NCBI RefSeq assembly: GCF_030504625.1
Contig: NZ_JAUKWH010000014.1
Coordinates: 1-55,802, forward strand
Direction of reading: 5' to 3'
Origin: Neisseria sp. MVDL19-042950
GTDB taxonomy: Bacteria > Pseudomonadota > Gammaproteobacteria > Burkholderiales > Neisseriaceae
Length of the DNA: 55,802 nucleotides
The position numbers were made by a program, and so were the translations under genes. Shown piece by piece: positions 34,165 through 44,731 of this stretch; the stretch's first letter is position 1; each line of letters starts with the position of its first letter. The notes below the pieces were generated by a model. The model did no database searches. It worked only from the letters and a program-made list of their open reading frames with translations, and had not been told where the DNA came from.

Positions 34165-34282
34165 TTGCACGGTTGCGGCTTTATTCGTTTGATAAATCTG
34201 TTCATAATATCGCTTATTCCATTTCAGGCCGTCTGAAAAACAATTTTCCAAAAACAATTCACGATAATAAACGAGCGGGCAG

Positions 34283-35677
34283 ATGAAACGTACTCTTTCC
34301 TCTTTCAACCGTCTGATAGGACGGAAAATTTTCCATAAAATCAAACAGACCCAACGCCTTTCACGGAAAACGGCCGCATTCGGCTTTCTGCTGGCAGGTG
34401 CGGCGCTGGTGGCATTGGTGTCGCTGGCATTTGCAAAAATGGCAGACTGGGCACTGGAAGAAAATGCCCGGCTGGTGCAGCAATACCCGTGGTTCGCATG
34501 GGTGGCGCTGCCGCTCGGTTTGCCGCTGATTGTATGGCTCACTCGAAGGTTGGCCCCTTACACGGCGGGCAGCGGCATCCCGCAGGTGCTGGCTTCCCTA
34601 TCACTGCCTTTCGGGGCTCAGAAAACACGGCTTCTGCAATTACGGCAAACCATGTTGAAAATCCCGTTAACCTTTTTGGGTATGCTGGCGGGGGCCTCTA
34701 TCGGGCGGGAGGGGCCGTCGGTACAAGTAGGGGCCGCAGTAATGGCAGCGTGGGGGGCATGGTGTAAAAAACACAATCTCGCCTTTAAAGGCATGCAGGA
34801 AAACGATTTGATTGCAGCAGGCGCGGCAGGCGGCTTGGCCGCGGCATTCAATGCGCCGCTGGCCGGCGTGGTGTTTGCGATTGAGGAATTGGGACGCGGC
34901 ATTCTGCTGCGTTGGGAACGCCAGATTTTCATCGGTGTGTTGGCTGCGGGTTTTATCCAAGTGGCCATACAGGGCAACAACCCTTATTTTTCGGGGTTTA
35001 ACGGAAGCGAATTGTCCGACATGCTGATATGGGTGCTATTGAGCGGTTTGGTGTGCGGCGTGGCCGGCGGCTTGTTTGCCCGCTGCCTCTATAAAGGTAC
35101 GGCGGCATTTGCTCCCGAAAAATACCGCAACTGGATACGCAATCATCCCGTTTTACTCGCCGGCACCATCGGCCTGCTGCTGGCTTTAATCGGTACGCTT
35201 TATCAAGGGCAAACTTTCGGTACGGGCTATCACGAAGCGTCTGCGGCACTGCGTGGAACATATGATGCGCCGTTCGGCGTGGCTGCGGCCAAATGGGTGG
35301 CGACCGTGCTGTCGTATTGGGCCGGCATTCCGGGCGGTATTTTTACGCCCTCTCTCACCATAGGTGCGATGATCGGCCAGCATATCGCGCAAATTGCCGA
35401 TATCCCAACAGGCGTAAACGTGCTGGTGCTGATCTGTATGACTGCATTTCTGGCCGCCGCCACCCAGTCGCCCTTAACTTCCAGTGTCGTGGTAATGGAG
35501 ATGACGGGCGGACAGAATTTGTTGTTTTGGTTGCTGATTGGTGCTATTTTCGCTTCTCAGGTATCGCGCCAATTTTCACCGAAGCCGTTCTACCACGCGG
35601 CAGGAACACGCTATCGGCAACGGGTTCAAGAAGAAGCAGCCACACAGCAGGCAGATGCTGTTGATAAGGAGAAATAG
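34283..35677 (+). CDS. clcA: ClC family chloride channel/antiporter
   Basis: This 464-aa protein has the ClC filter motifs GSGIPQVLA, GREGPSVQVG (gating glutamate) and GIPGGIFTPSLTIGA, with about a dozen hydrophobic helices. It lacks C-terminal CBS domains. ClcA exchanges chloride and protons, often in acid resistance. It ends directly at the argJ ATG, so the two genes are probably cotranscribed. Confidence 0.94.
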   Translation: MKRTLSSFNRLIGRKIFHKIKQTQRLSRKTAAFGFLLAGAALVALVSLAFAKMADWALEENARLVQQYPWFAWVALPLGLPLIVWLTRRLAPYTAGSGIPQVLASLSLPFGAQKTRLLQLRQTMLKIPLTFLGMLAGASIGREGPSVQVGAAVMAAWGAWCKKHNLAFKGMQENDLIAAGAAGGLAAAFNAPLAGVVFAIEELGRGILLRWERQIFIGVLAAGFIQVAIQGNNPYFSGFNGSELSDMLIWVLLSGLVCGVAGGLFARCLYKGTAAFAPEKYRNWIRNHPVLLAGTIGLLLALIGTLYQGQTFGTGYHEASAALRGTYDAPFGVAAAKWVATVLSYWAGIPGGIFTPSLTIGAMIGQHIAQIADIPTGVNVLVLICMTAFLAAATQSPLTSSVVVMEMTGGQNLLFWLLIGAIFASQVSRQFSPKPFYHAAGTRYRQRVQEEAATQQADAVDKEK

Positions 35678-36898
35678 ATGGCAATCAATTTACGAGAAAA
35701 AGATGCGGCGGAATTATTGCCGATAGACGGTGTGCAAGTATTTGTCGGACAAGCGGGCATCAAAAAAGCCAGCCACAACGACATCACACTGATGGTTTTC
35801 AACCCCGACAACACCGTCGGTGCCGTATTCACACAAAACCGATTCTGCGCCGCACCCGTGCATGTAGCCAAGCAGCACCTTTTCGATGAAGACGGCGTAC
35901 GTGCGATGATCATCAACACCGGTAACGCCAACGCCGGCACCGGAATAAAAGGGCGGGAAGACGCTCAAGCAGTATGCGAAGCCGTAGCCAAACAAATCCG
36001 CTGCAAAACTTCACAAGTATTGCCGTTCTCCACCGGTGTTATTCTCGAACCGCTGCCCGCCCAAAAAATCGTCGATGCCCTACCCCGCGTCAAGCCTGCG
36101 TTTTGGAACGATGCCGCACGCGCCATTATGACCACCGATACCGTGCCCAAAGCAGCCAGCCGTGAAGGTAAAGTGGGCAATAACCACACCGTACGCGCCA
36201 CCGGCATTGCCAAAGGCGCAGGCATGATCTGCCCCAACATGGCAACCATGCTCGGCTTTATCGTGTGCGATGCCAATATAGCTCAACCGGTTTTGCAGAT
36301 GCTCACACAAGAAATCGCCGACCAATCGTTTAATTCCATTACGATAGACGGCGATACCAGCACCAATGACAGCTTTGTCATCGTCGCTACCGGCAAGTGC
36401 GGTCAAAACGAAATCGACAATATCGCCGATCCGCGCTACGACCAACTCAAAACCCTGCTTGGCAGCCTCGCACTGGAACTTGCGCAAGCCATTGTGCGCG
36501 ATGGCGAAGGAGCTACCAAATTCATTACCGTTCAAGTCGAAAATGCAGGCAATCGTGCTGAAGCGCGGCAAGTGGCCTATGCCATCGCCCACTCGCCTTT
36601 AATTAAGACGGCCTTCTTTGCTTCCGACCCCAATCTCGGCCGCTTATTGGCTGCTATCGGCTACTCAGGCCTCCCCGACTTCGACACCGACAAAGTACGC
36701 ATGTGGCTGGGTGAAGTGCTGGTAGCGGAAAACGGCGGACGGGTGGACAGCTACACCGAAGAAGCCGGCCAAATGGTAATGAATCAACCCGAAATCACTG
36801 TGCGTGTTGATTTGCAACGCGGTCGTGAACGTGCCGTTATCTATACATGCGATTTATCACATGATTATGTATCGATTAATGCTGATTACCGCAGTTGA
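35678..36898 (+). CDS. argJ: Bifunctional ornithine acetyltransferase/N-acetylglutamate synthase ArgJ
   Basis: This 406-aa proenzyme has the self-cleavage motif KGAGMICPNMATML; the new N-terminal threonine is Thr190. TGNANAGTG and DGDTSTNDS match the active-site regions. It recycles the acetyl group in arginine synthesis. The start ATG lies one base after the clcA stop, behind a GGAGAAA site. A DUS-pair terminator follows. Confidence 0.97.
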   Translation: MAINLREKDAAELLPIDGVQVFVGQAGIKKASHNDITLMVFNPDNTVGAVFTQNRFCAAPVHVAKQHLFDEDGVRAMIINTGNANAGTGIKGREDAQAVCEAVAKQIRCKTSQVLPFSTGVILEPLPAQKIVDALPRVKPAFWNDAARAIMTTDTVPKAASREGKVGNNHTVRATGIAKGAGMICPNMATMLGFIVCDANIAQPVLQMLTQEIADQSFNSITIDGDTSTNDSFVIVATGKCGQNEIDNIADPRYDQLKTLLGSLALELAQAIVRDGEGATKFITVQVENAGNRAEARQVAYAIAHSPLIKTAFFASDPNLGRLLAAIGYSGLPDFDTDKVRMWLGEVLVAENGGRVDSYTEEAGQMVMNQPEITVRVDLQRGRERAVIYTCDLSHDYVSINADYRS

Positions 36899-36913
36899 TT
36901 ACACCTTCTAAAA

Positions 36914-36943
36914 AGGCCGTCTGAAAAAGTTTTCAGACGGCCT
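36914..36943 (+). terminator. DUS-pair terminator after argJ
   Basis: AGGCCGTCTGAAAA and TTTTCAGACGGCCT with a 2-nt gap lie 16 bases past the argJ stop. Confidence 0.85.
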
Positions 36944-36989
36944 GAGTATTAAAATCGAGGTACTTATACTTTCATACCCAAACAGGTGT

Positions 36990-37140
36990 TATAGCAAATA
37001 AACTTATTTTTGATACAAGACGGCAAGCTGCAAACAGTACGAGGAGTACGGAACCGATTCTGTCGCCCAGCGGCTTACACAATTGTTCTCTTTGAGCTAA
37101 GGTACAGCAACGCCATAACAAGTTAAGTTTATTTGCTATA
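36990..37140. mobile_element. 151-bp MITE-like element
   Basis: Perfect 16-bp ends (tatagcaaataaactt at 36990-37005, complement at 37125-37140) enclose a core with AGTACGAGGAGTACGGAACC and CTCTTTGAGCTAAGGTACAG. These resemble the core of a dispersed Neisseria repeat whose ends normally read TATAGTGGATTAA (from memory), so this may be a variant family. It codes for nothing. Confidence 0.7.
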
Positions 37141-37302
37141 TTTTTTTAAAGAATGATTTTATAAATTATCAGACATTATGGTGCTTCTTTGGTACTTTAC
37201 GGCATTTTGGCAACTTCCTCCCCCAGAGAACCTCTATACAAAAGAGAAAATGTACATGCCGCTGCAATTTCCGACACCATTCCCTATAAATCTGCTAATA
37301 AA

Positions 37303-37364
37303 AAGCCTGCTAATAAAACAGCCGAAACGCTTTTTAGCATTTCGGCTGTTTTATTGGCAGGCTT
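37303..37364 (-). terminator. Large 25-bp hairpin, terminator of the response regulator
   Basis: Arms 37303-37327 and 37340-37364 pair at 24 of 25 positions around AGCCGAAA...TTTCGGCT. On the minus strand a T-rich run follows. It lies just past the regulator stop at 37382. Confidence 0.85.
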
Positions 37365-37381
37365 GTAAAAATTCAATCCGC

Positions 37382-38113
37382 TTAATGTTCGCGCAAAATC
37401 TTACGAATCGCAGCTAACTGGCGGCGGCTGACTGCAAGCGGTTTATCCACATCCAGCACCCGCGCCCCCCAAGTTGCATTACTTTCGTCTTCATCTCCGC
37501 CATCCAAGCGGATCAGACAGTCCAAAGTATGGCGGAACACCAAAGCATTACGATGGATGCGGATAATTTTATCTCCCAGCAGCTCTTCCCAATAAACCAA
37601 AGTTTTGGGTAATTCATAACTTTGGCCGTCTCCGGTGAATAAGAATACCGTTTTATGTTCGGCCAAAAGATAACGAACCTGCTGCCACGGAATCTCTACC
37701 ATACGGTTACGGTTAAACACCTTAAAGTGTGTAAAATCATCTGCCTTTTCTTTATGCTTTTCATTCAACCGCTCCAAAGCAGTTTGCAGCCGCGACACTT
37801 TAATAGGCTTCAATAAATAATCGGCCGCAGCCAATTCAAACGCACGTAAAGCATGCTCTTCATAAGCAGTCGTAAAAATGACATCCGGCTGTTTCTTAGC
37901 AATGCGCTTAATTCGCTCAACCAAATCCAATCCGGTAATTTCCGGCAGACCGATATCAGCAAATACAATATCCACTTCATGCACACTCAGCCAATCCAAA
38001 GCCGGCTGCGCATGATGGAATATTTTTAACAATACGACGTTGCACTCTTCCAGCAGAACCCGCAAACGCTCTGCTGCCAACACTTCGTCTTCAACAATAA
38101 TGGCACTCAGCAT
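37382..38113 (-). CDS. LytTR family response regulator (AlgR-like)
   Basis: This 243-aa protein has a receiver domain with the acidic pocket VEDE and phospho-acceptor Asp53 (VFADIGLPEITG), and TTAYEEHALRAF and LLKPIK further on. A LytTR DNA-binding domain follows (about 140-243; KIIRIHRNALV). No histidine kinase is adjacent in the window, so the partner lies elsewhere. Confidence 0.93.
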   Translation of the reverse strand: MLSAIIVEDEVLAAERLRVLLEECNVVLLKIFHHAQPALDWLSVHEVDIVFADIGLPEITGLDLVERIKRIAKKQPDVIFTTAYEEHALRAFELAAADYLLKPIKVSRLQTALERLNEKHKEKADDFTHFKVFNRNRMVEIPWQQVRYLLAEHKTVFLFTGDGQSYELPKTLVYWEELLGDKIIRIHRNALVFRHTLDCLIRLDGGDEDESNATWGARVLDVDKPLAVSRRQLAAIRKILREH

Positions 38114-38410
38114 ATCTTGTCAGTCTGTTGGTTGTTATTAACCGTATCGTATCCCGAACAATTACTTATATCAATATTAAGCAATGAAAAAGTGAGGGAA
38201 CACAAAACGAATGCTAATGGATTATTATCATAATTTGCTATATTTTTAGTTTTTAATTTCTCAAAATATGTATTTTTAAAATTAAAAGCCAAATATATCA
38301 AAAATTAATCTTAAAAAAATTAAGGAAATAACAATATAAAAAATATGACATATGTAATTTTGTTTATAATTTTGTAAGATTAATGCAACGTATGTTTAGT
38401 TTTGAAAAAA
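38114..38410. other. AT-rich intergenic region
   Basis: This region of roughly 300 bases is very AT-rich, upstream of the response regulator. No gene is seen. It may hold the regulator's promoter or be a binding region for nucleoid proteins. Confidence 0.5.
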
Positions 38411-38442
38411 TAAAAGCACCCATCATAGATGGATGCTTTTAT
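38411..38442 (-). terminator. Terminator of tRNA-fMet
   Basis: On the minus strand AAAAGCATCCATC pairs with GATGGGTGCTTTT (one mismatch) and is followed by ATTTT, just past the tRNA 3' end. Confidence 0.85.
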
Positions 38443-38450
38443 TTTATATT

Positions 38451-38527
<77 letters not shown>

Positions 38528-38539
38528 TCAGAAGATTGA

Positions 38540-38568
38540 ACTATACAGATTAATCTACATCTTGTCAA
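38540..38568 (-). promoter_or_regulatory. Sigma-70 promoter of tRNA-fMet
   Basis: On the minus strand TTGACA (38563-38568) and TATAGT (38540-38545) are exactly 17 bases apart, placing the start a few bases before the tRNA. Confidence 0.9.
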
Positions 38569-38737
38569 TCATTTTCCCCAAATAAACCCTCTCCATAAGA
38601 ATCAGCTCCATATCACTTACTATTCTTGCTTTTATGCAGCGCTTTCATCTATCAACAGATACGCCGAATTATGATATAACCCCAAAACTATACATAGTAC
38701 AAAACACTTATCTCACCTTTTTATTTTCCTCATTCTC

Positions 38738-40282
38738 ATGTCCCGCATCGTTATTACCTCCATACTCGCACTATTATCACTCAGCTTTTTAGCCGTGATG
38801 GTCATTGCTCCTCTTATTGCGCTGGCTACCTATGAAAATGAGGGTTTGGCATGGGCGGTACTGCAAGATGACTATATTCAAATAAAGATTGGCTGGACAA
38901 CACTCCAAGCCGCCATTACCTGCATTTCTACCCTTATCCTCGGCGTGCCGATAGCTTGGGTATTAGCCCGTCTCGATTTCCGCGGAAGGCTCTGGATTCT
39001 CCGTTTAATAATGCTACCATTCGTGATGCCCACATTGGTTGCGGGTATGGGAGTATTAGCATTATTCGGCCCCCGCGGGCTATTATGGCCCGGCTGGGAA
39101 GATACCCCTTATTTACTGCTCTACGGCAATATTTTCTTCAATCTCCCCGTATTAATCCGCTCGGCATATCAAGGTTTCCTGCAAGTTCCCGCTACTCGTT
39201 TGTACACGGCACAAACTCTGGGAGCAGGAACATGGCAACGTTTTTTCCATATCGACTTGCCTGTATTGAAACCTTGGCTGGCGGGAGGATTGTGCCTGGT
39301 ATTTTTGTATTGTTTTTCCGGGTTTGGCTTGGCCTTGCTGCTTGGCGGCAGCCACTATACTACTATCGAAGTAGAAATCTACCAATTGGTTGCATACGAG
39401 CTGGATATAGCACAAGCAGCCGTTTTAGTATGGATAGTACTAGCAATTACTGCTATGGTAGGATTTCTATATGCGTACCTTAGCCGTCGCACCGCTTCCG
39501 ATAAAAATATTCAGCCCCTCTCTCCCAAACCGGCCCAAACCTATATAGAAAAAATCTTATTGACGGTTGCCTTAGTATTACTATTCACTTGCTGTGGGCT
39601 ACCGTTGATTGCCATATTGTTACAAGCTACACAGGCCGGTAATTCATGGGGGGTTTTGCTGGAAACTGACACCTTACTTGCAGTTTGGAACACCTTGCGG
39701 TTTACATTTTTTGCCATGCTGGTTGCGCTCTTACTCGGTATTCTACACACCTGCCTTGCCCGTCTAGTTCCTTGGGTTCGCAGCCTGACATTTTTACCAT
39801 TTATGGTCTCACCGATCTGTATTGCTTTCGGTATCTTACTACTCTATCCGGAATGGACAGCTTCATTACCGCTACTTATTTCTACTTATGCCTTACTGGC
39901 ATATCCTTTTATTGCTAAAGATTTAATTGCAGCATGGGATGCATTACCGCAAAGTTATACGTCAGCCGCCCGAAGCATAGGAGCAACACCTTTTCAGACG
40001 GCCTTATACGTAACCATTCCATTATTACTTCCTGCCTTACGTCGCGGCCTTACCCTGGCTGCAGCAACCTGCGTTGGTGAGTTTGCCGCCACTCTATTTC
40101 TATCTCGCCCTGAATGGCAAACACTTACTACCTTGATTTACCGCTACCTCAGCACAGCAGGCTCTGATAATCACGACAGGGCAATGGTTCTAACTGTTGC
40201 CTTAATGAGTTTGGCATTATTAGTATTTATGTTATTAGATAATGTGAACAGAACAAACAAGGCATCCGCAAAAATCTTTTGA
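38738..40282 (+). CDS. ABC transporter permease, ThiP/FbpB family
   Basis: This 514-aa double-length permease has about twelve membrane segments and two EAA-type loops (TLGAGTWQRFFHIDLPVL and SIGATPFQTALYVTIPLL). The LLGGSHYTTIEVEIYQLVAYELD stretch resembles the thiamine permease ThiP more than FbpB. The next gene is its ATPase. No periplasmic binding protein is in the window, so the substrate (thiamine or ferric iron) is open. I see no TPP riboswitch upstream. Confidence 0.85.
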   Translation: MSRIVITSILALLSLSFLAVMVIAPLIALATYENEGLAWAVLQDDYIQIKIGWTTLQAAITCISTLILGVPIAWVLARLDFRGRLWILRLIMLPFVMPTLVAGMGVLALFGPRGLLWPGWEDTPYLLLYGNIFFNLPVLIRSAYQGFLQVPATRLYTAQTLGAGTWQRFFHIDLPVLKPWLAGGLCLVFLYCFSGFGLALLLGGSHYTTIEVEIYQLVAYELDIAQAAVLVWIVLAITAMVGFLYAYLSRRTASDKNIQPLSPKPAQTYIEKILLTVALVLLFTCCGLPLIAILLQATQAGNSWGVLLETDTLLAVWNTLRFTFFAMLVALLLGILHTCLARLVPWVRSLTFLPFMVSPICIAFGILLLYPEWTASLPLLISTYALLAYPFIAKDLIAAWDALPQSYTSAARSIGATPFQTALYVTIPLLLPALRRGLTLAAATCVGEFAATLFLSRPEWQTLTTLIYRYLSTAGSDNHDRAMVLTVALMSLALLVFMLLDNVNRTNKASAKIF

Positions 40283-40341
40283 TTTCAATATTCTTCTTTT
40301 CAGATGGCCTCTGGTAAGCCAACCGTAAAGGAATTATTAAT

Positions 40342-41289
40342 ATGCTCGAATTGAAAAATATCCATAAACAGTTTGGTCACAAAACCGTTTCCGACAACAT
40401 CAACTTATCCGTAGAAAAGGGTAAAGTTCTTGCTATCCTTGGCCCTTCAGGATGTGGCAAATCAACTCTGCTTAATATTGCTGCAGGCCTTGTTCAGCCG
40501 GATAGAGGTGAAATATGGATAAATGGACAAAACTATACTTTTACACCACCTGAAAAACGAAATATAGCTATAGTTTTTCAAGATTACGCTCTTCTACCTC
40601 ATCTTAATACTTTGGATAACGTTATTTTTGGTTTAAAAATGAGAGGCATAGATGCCCAAGAAGCAAAAAAACGTGCCGAAGCGGCATTGGAAGAAGTAGG
40701 TTTATCCGGGGAAAATATACGGAATATTAATAATCTATCCGGAGGAGAACAACAGCGCGTCTCCCTCGCTCGCGCCCTAGTCACAGAACCAAAACTGCTT
40801 CTACTGGATGAACCATTTTCAAGCCTCGATACAGGATTACGACAACAATTACGACAACAAACCTCACAACATATACAAAGGCACAATATTCCCGCCATAC
40901 TGGTCACACACGATCCAGAGGAAGCTTTTGATGTAGCCGACCATTTAGCCTTAATGCAGGGAGGACGTATCGTTCAATACGGCACACCCAACGAATTACT
41001 CACTGCACCTACTAATGCTTGGTCCGCCCGCTTAATCGGAGCAGTTAACGTTAAAGAAACATACTACATCCCTCAACAGGCGTTGCATTTTCAACATTCT
41101 CAAGGGGCTCTTTCCCGCATTCTTCATATTTTTCGACAGCCTGAATACTGTCGCTTTACCTTACTTCATCCCAAACATGGAGAAATTATATTAAATTTGA
41201 GTTGGGAATTCGCTATGCAATATAACTTACAAATAAATGATGAACTAAATCTATTAATTGACGAAGATAAAATAATCTTTTTTAAATAA
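40342..41289 (+). CDS. ABC transporter ATP-binding protein (ThiQ/FbpC/PotA-like)
   Basis: This 315-aa ATPase has Walker A GPSGCGKST (34-42), signature NLSGGEQQR, and Walker B LLLLDEPFSSLD. The extra C-terminal part (about 235-315) is longer than in ThiQ and resembles the regulatory domains of FbpC/PotA. It follows the permease by 59 bases, which include a one-off DUS variant, and forms a transporter with it. Confidence 0.9.
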   Translation: MLELKNIHKQFGHKTVSDNINLSVEKGKVLAILGPSGCGKSTLLNIAAGLVQPDRGEIWINGQNYTFTPPEKRNIAIVFQDYALLPHLNTLDNVIFGLKMRGIDAQEAKKRAEAALEEVGLSGENIRNINNLSGGEQQRVSLARALVTEPKLLLLDEPFSSLDTGLRQQLRQQTSQHIQRHNIPAILVTHDPEEAFDVADHLALMQGGRIVQYGTPNELLTAPTNAWSARLIGAVNVKETYYIPQQALHFQHSQGALSRILHIFRQPEYCRFTLLHPKHGEIILNLSWEFAMQYNLQINDELNLLIDEDKIIFFK

Positions 41290-41834
41290 TAATATTGCTA
41301 TTTTTATCCCTTCCAAGTCCCACCCTATAATCAAAGAAAACAGAAAAATAATTATATTAATTTATTTATTTTAAAAGAAATAATAATTACCTGCTTAATC
41401 AATTATTGATCTATATAAACATCTCTTTCAGCATCCTTATCTATTGTAAAATCCACTAAACTTTAAATCACAATGTAGCTTATACATAACTAACATTTTT
41501 TAAAGCTATAACTGATAAAAAATACTTTAACCTTACATACAAGAATAAACAAAAAATAAGGCTAATAATTTTCGATATCTTCAAGAGATGTAGAGAAACT
41601 CATATAGTTGTTATTCGCAAGCTTAATCCTTATTTTTTCTCTTGTAGCAAAATTCATACCAACAGATAAATAAACATTTCGGATATCCGTAATTCCTACT
41701 ATTACCAACTGAATTAAAACTAATCAAAAAGGTTATATCCATGAGACAAGGCCGTCTGAAATTTATTTTCAGACGGCCTTGTTCAAGATATGAAAATATC
41801 AGTGTAACAAATTACCCCAACACCTCACTTGAAC
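41290..41834. other. AT-rich convergent intergenic region
   Basis: About 450 bases of very AT-rich sequence without a supported gene, then a DUS-pair terminator (41747-41781) that probably serves both the ABC operon and the converging ribosomal cluster. Confidence 0.6.
41747..41781. terminator. DUS-pair terminator at the end of the alpha operon
   Basis: CAAGGCCGTCTGAAAT and ATTTTCAGACGGCCTTG form a stem with a short loop 54 bases past the rplQ stop. Confidence 0.85.
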
Positions 41835-42212
41835 TTATTCCTCAGCAACTGATTCAGCTTTTTCAACAAGTTCAACTAGAGCTAATGGAGCATTATCACC
41901 TTTACGGAAGCCACATTTTAAAATACGTACATAGCCACCATTACGAGCTGCAAAACGTGGACCTAATTCGTCAAACAACTTCACAACAACTTCACGATCA
42001 CGAGTGCGGTTAAACGCCAAGCGACGATTTGCCAAAGAAGGTTTTTTACCTAAGGTAATCAACGGTTCTACAACGCGGCGCAGTTCCTTAGCCTTAGGGA
42101 GAGTAGTTACGATAGTTTCATGGCTCAGCAAAGAATTTGCCATATTACGTAACATTGCAGCACGATGGCTGCTTGTACGGTTCAATTTACGATTACCATT
42201 ACGATGACGCAT
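41835..42212 (-). CDS. rplQ: 50S ribosomal protein L17
   Basis: This 125-aa protein starts [20 protein letters not shown], the classic L17 start. It has the short C-terminal form ending [18 protein letters not shown]17 sits near the exit tunnel of the 50S subunit. It is the last gene of the alpha operon, 24 bases after rpoA, and is followed by the DUS-pair terminator. Confidence 0.98.
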   Translation of the reverse strand: MRHRNGNRKLNRTSSHRAAMLRNMANSLLSHETIVTTLPKAKELRRVVEPLITLGKKPSLANRRLAFNRTRDREVVVKLFDELGPRFAARNGGYVRILKCGFRKGDNAPLALVELVEKAESVAEE

Positions 42213-42236
42213 GTCATAATCCTTTAATGTTCAAAC

Positions 42237-43223
42237 TTACGGCTTTTCTAAGCCCACCGGTGGCCAAGCTTCCAATTTCGACCCCAATGTTAATCCTTTA
42301 GAGGCCAATACTTCTTTAATTTCATTCAAAGATTTACGGCCTAGATTTGGAGTCTTTAAAAGCTCGGTTTCAGTACGCTGAATCAAATCGCCAATATAAT
42401 AAATATCTTCAGCTTTAAGGCAGTTAGCTGAACGTACAGTCAATTCCAAATCATCCACAGGGCGAAGCAAGATCGGATCAATAGGAGGTGCTTTCTCTTC
42501 AATTTCCTCGACTGGTGTACCTTGCAAATCAGCAAAAATGGACATTTGGTCAATCAAAATACGTGCAGCACTACGAACAGCTTCCTCCGGCTCAATAGAA
42601 CCATCTGTTTCAATATCTAAAACCAGACGATCCAAGTCCGTTCGCTGCTCTACACGTGCAGGTTCAACCTCAAAGCTCACTCGACTAATGGGCGAAAAGC
42701 TCGCATCCAACTGAATTGCACCAATCTGTTTGTTTTCATCTCGCATTACACGACGGCCAGAAACAGACTGATAGCCACGACCTTGTTCAACTTTAATTTC
42801 CATCTCAATCTGACCATTATCAGAAAGATGGCAAATCACATGTTCAGGATTAATAATTTCTACATCGTGTGGCAAGCTAATATCGCTAGCCAACACGGGA
42901 CCTGACCCCGATTTTTTCAAAGTTAATTGAACCTGATTCCGACCATGCAATTTAAATACCACACCTTTAATATTCAAGAGGATATCAACAACATCCTCTT
43001 GGACACCATCTACAGTGGAATATTCATGCAATACACCGGTAATAGCGACTTCAGTAGGCGCAAAACCATTCATGGATGACAGTAAGATACGACGCAAAGC
43101 ATTACCAAGAGTATGACCGAAACCACGTTCAAATGGCTGCATAGATACTTTGGCACGAGTAGCCGACAGTGTATCCACATCAATTTGACGAGGCTTCAAA
43201 AATTCGGAAGTGCTATTTTGCAT
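42237..43223 (-). CDS. rpoA: RNA polymerase alpha subunit
   Basis: At 328 aa it has the N-terminal assembly domain ([21 protein letters not shown]) and the C-terminal UP-element-binding domain ([19 protein letters not shown]). Usual length and alpha-operon position between rpsD and rplQ. Confidence 0.99.
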   Translation of the reverse strand: MQNSTSEFLKPRQIDVDTLSATRAKVSMQPFERGFGHTLGNALRRILLSSMNGFAPTEVAITGVLHEYSTVDGVQEDVVDILLNIKGVVFKLHGRNQVQLTLKKSGSGPVLASDISLPHDVEIINPEHVICHLSDNGQIEMEIKVEQGRGYQSVSGRRVMRDENKQIGAIQLDASFSPISRVSFEVEPARVEQRTDLDRLVLDIETDGSIEPEEAVRSAARILIDQMSIFADLQGTPVEEIEEKAPPIDPILLRPVDDLELTVRSANCLKAEDIYYIGDLIQRTETELLKTPNLGRKSLNEIKEVLASKGLTLGSKLEAWPPVGLEKP

Positions 43224-43248
43224 TTAACTGTCCCTCACTGAGCTAGTA

Positions 43249-43869
43249 TTATTTAGAGTAAAACTCTACCACCAGCTGTTCATTAATATCGCCAGTCAAT
43301 TCTGAACGATCAGGCATATTTTTAAATACACCTTCCATTTTGTTTACATCAACTGAAACCCAGCTAGGTAAACCAATTTGTGTTGCCAGTCCCAATGCTT
43401 CTTGAATTCGGACTTGTTTTTTTGCCTTCTCACGAACGCTTACAATATCGCCTGCTTTAACTTGATAAGAAGAAATATTTACTACTTGACCATTAACAAG
43501 AATTGCTTTGTGAGATACCAATTGGCGTGCCTCTGCACGAGTAGAACCAAATCCCATTCTATATACTACATTATCCAAGCGAGATTCCAAAAGTTGCAAT
43601 AACAACTCACCTGTAGAACCTTTTCTACGCGCTGCTTCAGCAAAATAACGACGGAATTGGCGTTCTAAAACACCATAAATACGACGAATTTTCTGTTTCT
43701 CTCGCAACTGCAAACCATAGTCTGATAACCGAGGCTTTTTAGCACCATGCTGACCAGGAGCAGAATCCATTTTACATTTCGATTCTAAAGAGCGACGTGC
43801 GCTCTTTAAAAACAAATCTGTACCTTCACGACGTGCCAATTTACATTTTGGGCCAATATAACGTGCCAT
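43249..43869 (-). CDS. rpsD: 30S ribosomal protein S4
   Basis: At 206 aa it has the expected [20 protein letters not shown] start and an S4 RNA-binding domain ([20 protein letters not shown]). S4 starts 30S assembly and in gammaproteobacteria represses the alpha operon; whether it does so here is not shown by the sequence. Located between rpsK and rpoA. Confidence 0.98.
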   Translation of the reverse strand: MARYIGPKCKLARREGTDLFLKSARRSLESKCKMDSAPGQHGAKKPRLSDYGLQLREKQKIRRIYGVLERQFRRYFAEAARRKGSTGELLLQLLESRLDNVVYRMGFGSTRAEARQLVSHKAILVNGQVVNISSYQVKAGDIVSVREKAKKQVRIQEALGLATQIGLPSWVSVDVNKMEGVFKNMPDRSELTGDINEQLVVEFYSK

Positions 43870-43889
43870 ATCTTAAATCACTCCAAATA

Positions 43890-44285
43890 TTAAATACGAC
43901 GTTTTTTAGGTGGACGGCAACCGTTATGAGGCAACGGGGTAACGTCGGTAATGCTAGTAATTTTAAATCCAAGAGCATTGAGCGCACGTACAGAAGATTC
44001 ACGGCCTGGGCCTGGGCCTTTAATACGAACTTCTAAATTTTTAACGCCATACTCTTGGGCAACTTTACCAGCGGCTTCCGCTGCCACTTGAGCAGCAAAA
44101 GGTGTACTTTTACGAGAACCTTTAAAACCAGCACCGCCAGAGGTAGCCCAAGATAATGCATTGCCTTGACGATCGGTAATAGTTATGATGGTATTATTAA
44201 AAGATGCATGCACATGCACAATACCTTCACTCACGGTTTTACGTACTTTCTTGCGTACACGTGAAGCTGTGTTTGCTTTAGCCAT
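43890..44285 (-). CDS. rpsK: 30S ribosomal protein S11
   Basis: This 131-aa protein has [18 protein letters not shown] and the C-terminal [12 protein letters not shown] typical of S11, which forms part of the platform of the 30S subunit. Alpha-operon position between rpsM and rpsD. Confidence 0.98.
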
Positions 44286-44303
44286 TAATCAAATCCTTAA
44301 AAA

Positions 44304-44666
44304 TTATTTTTTACCGGCGATTGCTTTGCGCGGACCCTTACGAGTACGTGCATTAGTGCGAGTACGCTGACCACGACAAGGTAATCCACGACGATGCCTA
44401 AAACCGCGATAACAACCCATATCCATCAAACGTTTAATACTCATTGTTACTTCACGACGTAGATCGCCTTCTACTTCATAATTAGAAACTTGCTCACGCA
44501 AAGCTTCTAACTGAGACTCGTCTAAATCTTTTACTTTGATACTTGGCGCAATATTTGCAGCCTCACAAATTAATCTAGCACGAGTAGAACCGATACCGTA
44601 AATAGCTTGTAAACCAATTACGATATGGGCATTATTAGGGATATTTACCCCTGCAATACGAGCCAT
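44304..44666 (-). CDS. rpsM: 30S ribosomal protein S13
   Basis: This 120-aa protein starts [20 protein letters not shown] and ends in the basic tail with [17 protein letters not shown] that contacts P-site tRNA. It follows rpmJ after 65 bases; the start of the alpha operon is commonly placed here. Confidence 0.98.
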   Translation of the reverse strand: MARIAGVNIPNNAHIVIGLQAIYGIGSTRARLICEAANIAPSIKVKDLDESQLEALREQVSNYEVEGDLRREVTMSIKRLMDMGCYRGFRHRRGLPCRGQRTRTNARTRKGPRKAIAGKK

Positions 44667-44731
44667 ATTTTTTCCTTTACGGGCAAAATTTTGTCATTAT
44701 ACCACAAAATCAAATCTAAATGAAATACAAA

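Larger units (their letters stand above)
36899..37381. other. Intergenic region with terminators and a small repeat element
   Basis: In order it holds the argJ terminator (36914-36943), a 151-bp element with terminal inverted repeats (36990-37140), AT-rich sequence, and the large hairpin at 37303-37364. I see no supported gene. Confidence 0.7.

Noticed and set aside
38573-38737. TPP riboswitch before the ThiP-like permease
   Set aside because: I looked for the conserved CTGAGA and related core words and did not find them.
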